Source of the DNA: Lactifluus volemus
Lineage: Eukaryota; Basidiomycota; Agaricomycetes; Russulales; Russulaceae
NCBI GenBank assembly: GCA_022376515.1
Contig: WTXI01000286.1
Coordinates: forward strand, 1 to 46,469
DNA length: 46,469 nucleotides
Direction of reading: 5' to 3'
Positions 20,823-29,773 of the stretch are shown in pieces; the stretch's first letter is position 1; the number at the start of each line of letters is the position of its first letter. Made by a program: the position numbers and the translations under genes. The notes below the pieces were generated by a model. The model ran no database searches and was not told the origin of the DNA. It saw only the letters and a program-made list of their open reading frames with translations.

Positions 20823-23028
20823 ATGAGTAACCCCAACAGCTTCAATCTTGGTCTAAACGATTCTGATGAGGTCAGCTTCCTTGTTGTACCCATATCGTTA
20901 GACGATAACCGTTCGTAGGTCGACTTGAGGAGCTTGGGGAGCGGTAACATGCCCACTCTGGTGCACCTTAACGAGCTTGGTGAACTGAGAAGCAATGTGC
21001 TTTCAAGTCCTTCACCGGCCTCCACCAGCCTCTACGCCTACTCGTACGAGCAGGTGGTCCAGCAACCCCTGGTTGGGCAGATTGGTTTGTTGCCGCTCGG
21101 AACCCCCGTCGATGGGTCGTCATCGTCCTACGGACTTCCCCGAGTGGAGCCTTCACCTTGCGATACATTCAATGACCGACACCGTGAGGAATGTGGCAAA
21201 GCCGACCTTTACGCCTACTCACATGAACGCCCTGAGAAGGTCCCGATGGGACAATCCCTTGTCCCATCGCCGTTTGAAGCGCCAGACGACGGGTCGTCAT
21301 CGTTCTACGAATACCCGCAAGTAGAGATTCCAACTCGCACTGAATTTTCGCGCGTTAATACCGACTACATGTCCTACCTCCTGGTTCCATCTGCCAGTGG
21401 TGAGTAGCTTTGCAATTTCTTCTTTCATTTTGACTTCATCGGCTGTGGTTCAAAACGCATTCCGTGACCGACTCCCTGAAGAAGCCGACACCTCCACCAG
21501 TCTACGCGAGCAACTTGACAGAGACTCGAATGCACGACAGCCCCCTGTTGCGCTTGAATCCTTCGGCGACGGGTTATCATCGTCCTACGATGTTCTGCAG
21601 ATGGAGATTTCATCTCGCGCCCCATTTTTGGGTGGTAATACCAACTTCAAGAGCCTCTCAGGTGAGCAGCTCGTGCATCCCCAGGCGGTAAATTTTTCTT
21701 TCGTTCTAACTTAATTCACTGTGGTTCAAAACACATTCCTGTGGCCGCTGCCTGAAGAAGCCGGCGCCTCCACCCATCTACGCGAGCAATTGGACAGAGA
21801 CTCGAATATGGCGCGACAGCCCCCTGTTAGGCCGATTGCGCTTGAAGCCTTCTGCGATGGGTCGTCATCGTCCTACAATATCCCGCAGATGGAGATTTCA
21901 TCTCGTGCCCAATTTATGGGCGTTAATGCCAACTTCATGGGCCTCTCAGGTGAGCAACTCGTGCATCCCCAAGCGGTAAATTTTTCTTTTGTTCTAACTT
22001 AATTCATTGTGGTTCAAAACATATTCCGTGGCCGACGCTCTGACGAAGCCGACCCTTCCGCATACTCGCAATTTGAGAGATATTCGAACATGTCGAACAT
22101 GGTGCGACAGCCCCCTGCTGGGCCGGTTGGTATATCGCTGCTTGAAGCCTTAGGCTACGGGTCATCTTTGTCCTACGAAATTCCGCAGGGGGAGATTTCC
22201 GAGTCATCTCACACCCTAGTTATGGGTGGTAATACCAGCTTCATGGGCCTTCCAGGTGAGCAGCTCGTGACGCTCCCAAGCGGTGATTTTCTTCTTTCAT
22301 TTTAACTTCATTAACTGTGGGTCAAAACACCTTTCGTGGCCGACGTCCTGAAGAAGCCGGCCCCTCCCCGTATTCGCGCGAGCAAATTGCGAGAGATTCG
22401 AACATGGTGCGACAGGCCCCTGCTGGGCCGGTTGGCCTGTCGCCGCTTGAAGCCTTAAGCTCATCGTCATCCTACGGAGTTCCAAATGTGGAGATTTCAT
22501 CTCGCGCCGTATCTTCGAGTGGTGATCCCAACTTGATCGACCCTTCATGTGAGCGGCTTGAGCGGCGGTTCTTCTTTCATTCTGACTTCATCAACTGTGC
22601 CAGTGGTACAAAACCTATTCCGTGACGACGTATATGGCAAGTACAACACCCCCCCTAGCCTGGAATTGACAGGGGAGATCACGTTCGGCGGGACGGCAAC
22701 ATCTTCTGCCGGGGTCGATAGTACCCGCCTTCACCAAGGTCATACCCTCACAACCTCGCCAGTGCAAGATGATTCCCCTCAAACTCAATTAACGGCTCAA
22801 GCCCACCCGGGCCAGAACACCTCGGCAGAAGTCCCCGCTTCACCGAATCAAGGTTCGTCGGCCTGGTGCGAAATATGCGACATATTTTACTATTCGACGG
22901 GAACCCTCAATAGGCATAAAGATGATTTCCACTCGGAGCGGAAACCTTGTCCTAAATGTGACAAAATGATTGTTGGGAAGAGGAAGCTCCAAGCTCATAT
23001 AGATCGAGAGCATAAGGATGAGATTTGA
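20823..23028 (+). CDS. C2H2 zinc-finger protein 1, with tandemly duplicated exon modules
   Basis: Inferred exons: 20823-20870, 20919-21399, 21482-21661, 21758-21949, 22049-22255, 22354-22548, 22604-23028; they join in frame to 575 residues. Exons 3-6 are paralogous modules of 60-69 codons, all phase 1-1, with the pattern EADxSxxLREQLDRDSN, then RQPPxGP, LEALxxGSSSSY, and xxPQMEISSRA. Exon 2 holds two fused modules. The last exon ends in two zinc fingers: CEICDIFYYSTGTLNRHKDDFH and CPKCDKMIVGKRKLQAHIDREH (each C-x2-C…H-x3/4-H). The first intron (48 nt) has the same length and position as in the paralogue at 25600, which supports the start. A nuclear nucleic-acid-binding role is likely; the repeat part looks disordered. 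The donor GTCAGC of intron 1 is weak. No expression evidence. Confidence 0.65.
21400..22603 (+). repeat. Tandem exon-intron modules of zinc-finger gene 1
   Basis: The unit GTGGTTCAAAAC…exon…GTGAGC recurs with starts at 21445, 21721, 22009, 22317 and (diverged) 22603, giving periods of 276, 288, 308 and 286 bp. Each unit holds the end of an intron, one symmetric exon and the start of the next intron, including shared intron sequence such as GGTAAATTTTTCTTT and TTCTAACTTAATTCA. The introns are about as similar between units as the exons, so duplication is fairly recent. Confidence 0.85.
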
Positions 23029-23586
23029 GCTGCAGTTCCTGGGTCGCTCAGGTTGTCCTCGTACTCACACCGTGACGTTTTCTTCCTTCCTCATTCCATC
23101 CTTGTTCACCCTTCTCCTCTCGATGCCTTAACTAAGGCCTCCTCGCTACTTCGCGTGCGCAACTTCAACAGCCGTAAAATCATGATCAAACTCCCCTGTA
23201 AGAGCCCTTGGCCGCGGCAGGCATCGCCCCGCCCCTCCAGCCCGGGTCCATCTTACGATATGTCCACAACGTGCCTCGTGTATCTGTGTCCGTTTATGTC
23301 TCGCCCTTGTACGCCTATAATTGTGGGAAAGCCTACGTACCCTTTCGCCAGTACTTCTTCTCGTATCATGTTGATCCTCAGATTACCGTCGTGTCTGTTC
23401 CTTGATTTGTTATAGCTACGATGAGAAATGTAAAAATATGTTCATGATTGGAACTTCGAAGAGCAGAGAATCGTCGCCTCAACCGCAATTGAACCTCACG
23501 CTCCCTTCATCTCTTTACATTCAAACTCCCGTCTATCCCCGATACAGCTCGCCTCCTGCCCACCTCGCAATCTTCGCCCTCTTATG
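23029..23586 (+). other. Downstream region of zinc-finger gene 1
   Basis: No complete gene. At about 23412-23461 a short frame (YDEKCKN-x-F-x2-GT-x-K) is matched at 26397-26446 downstream of zinc-finger gene 2, with several silent or conservative changes. It may be a remnant or an extra exon. Confidence 0.45.
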
Positions 23587-23980
23587 ACGCGTAAGATCGA
23601 CCAAGCGTCGTCGCGCTTCCGTCACATCGGGAGAACTTCCCGCGCTAATCAGCAGATAATGAGCAATGCCGTGTGGGTGCTAACCAAGTTCATCAGCCAA
23701 GGGAGGATTGAGTAAGCCTTTGATTATTCAAACGCTCTTCCTGGAGGTTTTCCTGATGTTAATTGGTCAATGTTAACTTGCTTCCCGAGCTTCGGCAACT
23801 CGCGGACGCGATGGGCGGACAACTTGAAACCGCGTATCATCTATCACTCGCCCTTGTTGTCAATGCAAAAGTCACCCGTGGGATATAGATCCTACTTCCC
23901 CTTCCCTTCGAGTTCGCTACACTACCTTTTCTCTGATCCACATCTTTTTCTCTACTAAGTGCGTCATATACGAGATGCCA
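23587..23980 (+). repeat. Diverged duplicated spacer, copy B (pairs with 12940-13348)
   Basis: Same order of conserved blocks as copy A, with small indels. It lies between the two zinc-finger genes, exactly where a tandem duplication of [spacer + zinc-finger gene] predicts. Confidence 0.85.
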
Positions 23981-25599
23981 TACACGTTTCCTGGCTACCA
24001 CGCGACTGACAACCATCAATGCCAGCAATCAATACAGTGGTGCCCCCGCCCGAACATACTATATATACATAATTATTTTTGTCTCCCACTCGCTTCTAGC
24101 TCTGACACACTCCTCACTAATCGTTTCATAGGCTTCAAGTTTTCATTTCACGCTAAGGTTGGTACAGGCTTGCTAACTACATACACCTTGACATACACAC
24201 CTAGCCTTATAGAGCTACTTTGTACAGAAGATGATCATATCCCAGAAACATTGTGTATGTCCCATAAAAGTGTTAATTTTCGACACTGATAACGGACTAG
24301 TTGCATCTGGGTTGTTTTCAACAAAAGTTATGTTGCCACTTGACTCTTGGCCGCCTTCACTGTCACGTGCAGTACATGACTACGTCACACAACTAAATTA
24401 ATAATTAAAGACTTATTTTATTTAAAAACTAGATAGTAAATAAATATTATCAATTTAACATTTAAATATAAAATGAGTCAGACTGTATTGAGACAGGGTA
24501 AGTAGGGTTTTTCCTCATTGCTTTTAACAGTCCGGTTTGAGGAGATAGAAAGTCTCGTGCTGTACAAAAACTAGCCGGCTGTTTGGTGAAGTTCCGAAGG
24601 AAGGTTTCTGATTCGCAAGGATTTGAAATACCCATTACAAGGTAATAGTACTAAGTAACTCATTGTCGTCGATCTCTTGGTCGATCTAGTTGCGGTGGCT
24701 ACATAACGTCATGACATCACTCCTCCGGTATTGGAATTCGGAACTCGCTCTTGGATTCAGGGTTCGATATCGGCACCTGGCACCCCGTGCCAAACAATGA
24801 TTAAACGGATAAGGTTGTGTACGCATCATAACGCTTTGCAAAGCATCGCACTTATCAGCCACAGGTGTGTGTGCTACATGCACGCCAGTCAGACGTTGCC
24901 GGCTAGAAAGGATTCAGAGGAGCACGAGCACAAGAAGCCAGACAATTCATAGACCACGGCGTGATTAATGCGTGATTTCTGTAGCACCCGTTGGCCGAAT
25001 TCGGCCTAATGTTGCACAACTCCCAGCGCGAGAGGCCGTGACCGTGACGGATTCGAACCTTATATCTGGGTCTACTGCTACCACCACGATTCTGCTATGT
25101 GGTCAACATGCATTGTGTATCACCAAATCTGTCAATAGTATCTTTCCCAACGGGCTCAGGTACGCAACACAAAGCGCTGACCGTGCGTGGCGTTTGGCAC
25201 TGGCACCGTTTTGCCGCCGAGAGCGACTTCGCTTTCGGCCGATCTCTCACGGGTGCTTTCATACGTTTATACAGTTTTAATGGCACCTGGCCATCTCATC
25301 CTCCGTAATAAGAGTGCCGGATCAGGATCCCAAGACGGTAGCGTACCTCCAAATTCTCCTTGTGCAATCCCAGCTAAGTCAGTTCTGGAAGAGGCACAAT
25401 TTGCGCCGTCCCTTGGCCGATTGCCAGCCGGGAACAACAGAACTTTTGAAGACATTCTTCTCCTTCCCTCGTGTATCATATGGGTGCCATTGGCACCAAC
25501 TTGACAGAACGACGGTGAATAAAAATCTCCAAACCCTCGATGCGTTAACAGTTACCCCTCGCCCGCTTCACTCGAACTGGCTGTGCACTTTAGAAAGAT
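23981..25599 (+). other. Upstream region of zinc-finger gene 2
   Basis: Contains TATATATA near 24060, a small possible first exon with ATG at about 24225 followed by donor GTATGT (24253), then a very AT-rich tract (about 24390-24475). From about 25000 on it resembles the region upstream of zinc-finger gene 1. I see no intact gene; a long 5' leader of the zinc-finger gene is possible. Confidence 0.45.
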
Positions 25600-26075
25600 A
25601 TGAATTACACCGCTCAGGAACATCACTTGTACTACGTGAGCTTCCTTGCTTCCCTCATCCTTCTAAAAAATGACCATTCATAGGCCTCCTTGTATCGTAC
25701 TCCGGACGATGGTGCGACCCTCATCCCAGTGCAATTTCAAGAGCCTAGCGAACCAAACAGTGTCGATCAACTGGCCGCCCCACAGCAAGGTGGAGTCTCT
25801 GAATTTCAATAGGTAGCTCAAAGCTCACCGAACTCCCAGCGTACATTGCTATGTGGGGTCACGATGTGTTTGTGGATCAGGAGTGGAGGATCCAATGCTT
25901 CTTCTGCGACAACAAAACTTTCTACGCGAGGAAAGCCTTCAATCGCCATTTCGACGATAAGCATTCCGCCCCGAAACAATGTCCTATATGTCACCTTGCG
26001 ATTATCGGAAAGCGGAAACTCAAAGCTCATGTCAAGCGTGTCCACCCAACAGCTCATCCCCTCAAGGGCAATTAG
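25600..26075 (+). CDS. C2H2 zinc-finger protein 2 (short paralogue)
   Basis: Inferred exons 25600-25635, 25684-25789 and 25840-26075 join in frame to 125 residues. The first intron is 48 nt and aligns with intron 1 of the paralogue (GTGAGCTTCCTTG versus GTCAGCTTCCTTG). The second intron (25790-25839, 50 nt) removes an in-frame TAG. The protein has a short acidic/Gln-rich N-terminus and two zinc fingers: CFFCDNKTFYARKAFNRHFDDKH and CPICHLAIIGKRKLKAHVKRVH. It lacks the tandem exon modules of gene 1 and so probably keeps the ancestral layout. A nuclear regulatory role is inferred from the fingers only. Confidence 0.6.
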
Positions 26076-26721
26076 ATCTGAAGATTTTCTTGAAGGTTTT
26101 TTTGTATTTAATTGTTTGGCATTACTCCGAAGCATGCATTTATTTTTGTATTTGTTCTTATATGTTGGTATGTGTATATGTTTATTTTTTTATGTATGAT
26201 GGATGTACTCTGTGTATTTACTGTATGTGTATGAACTATACTTACTGTACTCTCTACTGCCATTGATTGATGTCCTAAGCCGTGGTGGCGTGCCTACTAG
26301 CGCTCAATCCTCGATTTCTGTCCAAGATCATAATTTAGAGTGGGCGCAGAGCCCGCGAGCTATTCGCAATGCAGTACGTTTTACTGTCGTGATAGGTATG
26401 ATGAGAAATGCAAAAATGTATTTGTGACTGGAACTGCGAAGCTCATTGCCGCAAGCCCTAACCTCACGTTCCCTTCCGACTCCGATACAGCAGACGTCCC
26501 CTTCACACCCATACTCTCACCACTTCACTCGGGCCCACCCACACCAGCCCCCATTCACCGCTACTCCATCAATCACGTCCTCTTTAACTGCCGCCTCCAC
26601 TCTGACCATCGCGCCTCCACTATCGAGGGATTCTCCTCACAGTACCTCTTCTCTACTGAAGCAGGTGGCCGACGTCTCGCCCAATTCCTACTCCTCTCAC
26701 AACAAGGCCTCCGGCCCCTCC
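26076..26721 (+). other. 3' region of zinc-finger gene 2, truncated by the gypsy element
   Basis: T-rich, low-complexity 3' UTR-like sequence (about 26085-26270), then a block similar to 23400-23590 downstream of gene 1. This stretch ends abruptly at the gypsy LTR at 26727. The open frame 26340-26777 runs into the LTR and is probably not a gene as a whole. Confidence 0.5.
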
Positions 26722-26872
26722 CACCCTGTTACGGTTATGCGGACCGCCCGGCCCATTTCTTACTATTTTCCGCCTGATTTCCGACTTGCGTTGTGACCTA
26801 GGATCCCTTTCCTTGGCCAGCCCCTTCTGTTCCGCTTCTAGGGGCTGTGCGTCGCCGTTTTGGACGTGTATT

Positions 26873-26997
26873 TGACTCAGGGATCATGACTCAAATCTTG
26901 AGTCAGCGTTCTTGACTCAGATCTTGAGTCAGACGCACTGAGTCAGTTCTTGAGTCATCAGAACTGACTCAGGTCCTTAGTCAATAGTCTTGACTTC
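26873..26997 (+). promoter_or_regulatory. Array of TGASTCA (Gcn4/AP-1-type) sites in the 5' LTR
   Basis: Eight exact TGA(C/G)TCA heptamers start at 26873, 26887, 26899, 26913, 26925, 26939, 26951 and 26965; steps alternate 14 and 12 bp. Two degenerate members continue the rhythm at 26977 (TTAGTCA) and 26991 (TGACTTC). TGASTCA is the known binding site of bZIP factors of the Gcn4/CpcA and AP-1 families. The array lies 75-175 bp upstream of the TATA element, where an upstream activating region is expected. Confidence 0.8.
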
Positions 26998-27046
26998 GCT
27001 ACTGTACTGTGACCTTTGTAGGATAGTTGGCTGGCCCTCTGTACGC

Positions 27047-27053
27047 ATAAATA
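27047..27053 (+). promoter_or_regulatory. Gypsy LTR TATA element
   Basis: ATAAATA lies 33 nt upstream of AGCTTCAGCTT (27080-27090). That stretch is complementary to the primer-binding site, so the transcript start is placed near 27080. Confidence 0.6.
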
Positions 27054-27663
27054 GGGTCCTGTAGACGAGCTAAAGCCCCAGCTTCAGCTTCGTCTAGAAT
27101 CGCAGTTCATTGTTTCCTGCTCACACACGCATCGCATCTTTTCCTCTCTTCTTGTGAATCCCCTCTTCGTACCTTGATCCAGGTACTTCGCGCCACGATC
27201 AGACATCTGTGAACTTGTTCCAATTCCTTGAAACAAGTCCCCAGACGCCTGAACCCTAATACGAACGCGCTGTGAGAAGTAGTCCCCACTTCTCACCCCG
27301 CGTCCGCCCTCGAACCTTAGTTCAACCTCTCACGAGTGTCCTTGGAAGGCGAGCATCTCTTGCATTCCAATTACACTCGCGCCCGTGTTGCGGTTGAACC
27401 TACACATCGTCTTTCATCCATCTGCCACCGTCTATCCTTTTTAGGAACGGTAACTCCGACCATCGCGTGCGCCGGCCCGTACTAACCGCCTCACGCGATA
27501 CGAACCTCCGAGAGTTCGCACAGTCAAGTCTACTCCTCTAGGACCTTGTCTGTGTGTGCTAGAATCGACTATTTGGTGTTGCTAGTCTTGTCCGACTCGC
27601 CGCAGCAAATAGCCAATCAGAACGACGCTCACTTCGAGCCACGGTCCCTGCGAACCGTGACAT

Positions 27664-27674
27664 AAGCTGAAGCT
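27664..27674 (+). other. Self-priming primer-binding site of the gypsy element
   Basis: AAGCTGAAGCT, one base after the LTR end, is the exact reverse complement of AGCTTCAGCTT at 27080-27090, the predicted 5' end of the mRNA. No tRNA-type TGG start is present. This is the layout known from Tf1 of Schizosaccharomyces pombe, where the first 11 nt of the mRNA fold back as primer. Confidence 0.7.
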
Positions 27675-27815
27675 CCCTACCCCTCCACTTCTTCGTCATA
27701 AGAAGTGTACCCCGAACGAACCAGACCGTTGCCCACTTTCTTTTCAGGCCGAGAAAGTGTGTGCCAGAGTGCACAGAAATTTTTCGTTCCTCTTGCTAGA
27801 GTGAACAACTTATAG

Positions 27816-28433
27816 GCTACTGAGACCGCTCCTCTTGCAAAGAGTGGGCGATTGATCGACAAAACGGCTTCCATAACTGTTGGTTGGACCTCAGAAAAGG
27901 GGAAGCTCTCCAGAGTCGAGACCAGAGACGCACCAGACCTCCCAGACCACGTAGTGGGGCACGCCTTTTGGATAGAACGTCAAGAAAACCCCAAGCAAAG
28001 TGCCTATTGGGCTTTTGACAAAGGAGATCCACACGGGCCCATCGAGTTTATCAACCAGAAGTGGTATCACGTCGAGTGGTTTGATAAACAACAGACCTAC
28101 GCGACAGAGATAGGGAGATACATCACAGACGACGACATCGCACGATTTGAACTCGGCTGGTGGAAACCAAGTGATCCACAGCACCCAGACTATCCAGTAC
28201 ACGCACTGTCCTTGACACCAGCAGGCTCAGGATCTGGAAGTACCCCAGAACGACCCGAAGCACTTTCACCTAGTGGACAATTATTTGAACCGGTCTATCA
28301 AGCTGCCCAAATTCCTTTGACCAGTGTTCCCCCTGGAATTCATCAGCAGCTTGAACCAACCTCGACGTTGCAAGTGCCCCAGTACAAAAACAAATGGAAT
28401 CGCCATACTCCGACATCAGTGTGTCGATGGTGA
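27816..28433 (+). CDS. AUG-less open reading frame in the gypsy leader
   Basis: Open for 205 codons from just after TAG at 27813 to TGA at 28431-28433, with no ATG in its frame or in any frame from 27080 to 28393. The translation looks protein-like: Trp-, Asp- and Pro-rich, with segments such as HVVGHAFWIERQENPKQ, WYHVEWFDKQQTY and FELGWWKPSDPQHPDY. I do not recognise the family. It overlaps gag by 40 nt; gag is in the -1 frame relative to it. Translation would need a non-AUG start, splicing to an upstream AUG, or another mechanism. The overlap contains TAC AAA AAC AAA just before the gag ATG, a weak candidate for -1 slippage. Function unknown. Confidence 0.45.
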   Translation, partial: ATETAPLAKSGRLIDKTASITVGWTSEKGKLSRVETRDAPDLPDHVVGHAFWIERQENPKQSAYWAFDKGDPHGPIEFINQKWYHVEWFDKQQTYATEIGRYITDDDIARFELGWWKPSDPQHPDYPVHALSLTPAGSGSGSTPERPEALSPSGQLFEPVYQAAQIPLTSVPPGIHQQLEPTSTLQVPQYKNKWNRHTPTSVCRW

Positions 28434-29773
28434 CAGACCCAACCACTGGAATGTTGGTAGATCCCACCATGTTTCCAGCCGCTCTCTCCCCCTCTCCACA
28501 ACCTCATCCTAGTGTGCCTAGTGGTAGTGCGTTCATCAGGTCAGCTGCAGTCAGCACTGCCATCACCGCACCGACAGCACTGGCTGGCATCACAGGATTC
28601 AGCTCCTCTGGGCAACCTGGAGGAGGACCTCCGGCTGGGGCACAGCCGGGAGGAAGTGGAGGCGGAGGGGGAGGCGGTGGAGGCGGCGGTGGAGGCGGCG
28701 GTGGAGGCGGAGGAGGAGGGGGAGCTCCCCCTCTGGGAGGACAAGCAGCAGGTGGTCAACCACACCAGCCTTCAGCCCTCTATGGCACGATCCCTGAAAT
28801 TTTCAATGGGGATCGTGACGACCTCGCACGTTTCCGTCGCGCCTTCTCGGTCTTTTGGGAAATGAACCGGGACCACCCCTCCATAAGCAACCCTTACCTG
28901 CGGGTCCTCACCTGTATAGGAAGGATCCGAGGCAAGGCAGTCGACCAATGGGTCGATGGGATCATCCAGCCTCTCATGAATGGAGTGGCGATGTGGCGAC
29001 AGCACCCACACCACCTCCTAGCCACTGATCCAAACGATGAAATGGTTTGGACGAACTTCGACAACGCATTCAGAGCACAGTTCGAGAACACTGTGGCCAG
29101 AGAGGAGGCGTTGGGAAGCCTGCTCGCCCTGGAAATGCAGGGGGAGGACCTCAAAACATACATCAATAACTTCAACACGCTAATCGCTCTCGCCAAGTGG
29201 GGTCCAAACGAGCAAGGAACCCTCCTTCGATTCAAGGATGGGCTGAAGCGAGCCCTCCGCGAGAAGATCATTGATTTTGAACCCACCTTGCCCGACACTC
29301 TGGCGGGATGGCAGGCAGCAGCCCTGAAGCGTCAAGGGAGGTACATCGAAGCCAAAGCCACCTCTGGAGACAGGCCAGGCCAGGATTTCCGCCGACGCCT
29401 TGCTGCGGCCTTGGGAAGGTACCAGCCGGGCAGACAAGTGAAACCACGGCCCTCAGACGCCATGGATGTGGATGCCATCCGCACAGGGGGGCCTACACCT
29501 GAAGAAAAGAAGAAGCTACGGGCAGAAGGACGCTGCTTCATCTGCCGTCGGCAGGGCCACATGAGTAGCTCATGCCCTGAGAAGAAAAAGAGCCAGCACA
29601 AGGACAGCAAGCCTGCACAGCGCCCCGCCGCAGTGCGGGCTGTCGAAGAAGAAAGAAAAGAAATCACCCGCGACCAGCTCATGGACGGACTTATGAAGTT
29701 GTCTGACGACGACAAGGAACGCTTTATCAAGGATATGGTTGACTCCACCGACTCTGCGCCCCAGGATTTTTGA
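28394..29773 (+). CDS. Gypsy Gag protein
   Basis: 459 residues from the first AUG of the predicted transcript. A Ser/Pro-rich N-terminus is followed by a pure Gly run of about 22 residues (about 89-110, GGN codon repeat), then a retrotransposon Gag core (FNGDRDDLARFRRAFSVFW, NFDNAFRAQFEN, RFKDGLKRALREK) and a CCHC zinc knuckle CFICRRQGHMSSSC at about 381-394. It forms the virus-like particle and binds the RNA. The stop codon TGA (29771-29773) follows TTTT, and pol continues in the -1 frame. Confidence 0.9.
   Translation: MESPYSDISVSMVTDPTTGMLVDPTMFPAALSPSPQPHPSVPSGSAFIRSAAVSTAITAPTALAGITGFSSSGQPGGGPPAGAQPGGSGGGGGGGGGGGGGGGGGGGGGGAPPLGGQAAGGQPHQPSALYGTIPEIFNGDRDDLARFRRAFSVFWEMNRDHPSISNPYLRVLTCIGRIRGKAVDQWVDGIIQPLMNGVAMWRQHPHHLLATDPNDEMVWTNFDNAFRAQFENTVAREEALGSLLALEMQGEDLKTYINNFNTLIALAKWGPNEQGTLLRFKDGLKRALREKIIDFEPTLPDTLAGWQAAALKRQGRYIEAKATSGDRPGQDFRRRLAAALGRYQPGRQVKPRPSDAMDVDAIRTGGPTPEEKKKLRAEGRCFICRRQGHMSSSCPEKKKSQHKDSKPAQRPAAVRAVEEERKEITRDQLMDGLMKLSDDDKERFIKDMVDSTDSAPQDF

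Larger units (their letters stand above)
26727..27662 (+). repeat. Gypsy 5' LTR
   Basis: 936 bp, identical by eye to 34262-35197. It contains a regular array of TGASTCA heptamers (26873-26997), a TATA element (27047-27053), and an expected transcript start near 27080. No ATG occurs downstream of that start within the LTR. Confidence 0.95.

Noticed and set aside
20343..23030. CRISPR-like or satellite array suggested by regular 276-308-bp repeats
   Set aside because: The repeats are exon-intron modules with conserved splice signals and a maintained frame, which explains the periodicity.
25050..25060. Minus-strand tRNA-like motif (GATTCGAACC)
   Set aside because: The T-stem does not pair on the minus strand and no cloverleaf can be drawn; the block is simply conserved with 20385-20395 upstream of the paralogous zinc-finger gene.
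26340..26777. A 145-codon frame ending inside the gypsy LTR
   Set aside because: It crosses the insertion boundary at 26727, so it cannot be an original gene; only its first ~50 codons show similarity to the downstream region of zinc-finger gene 1.
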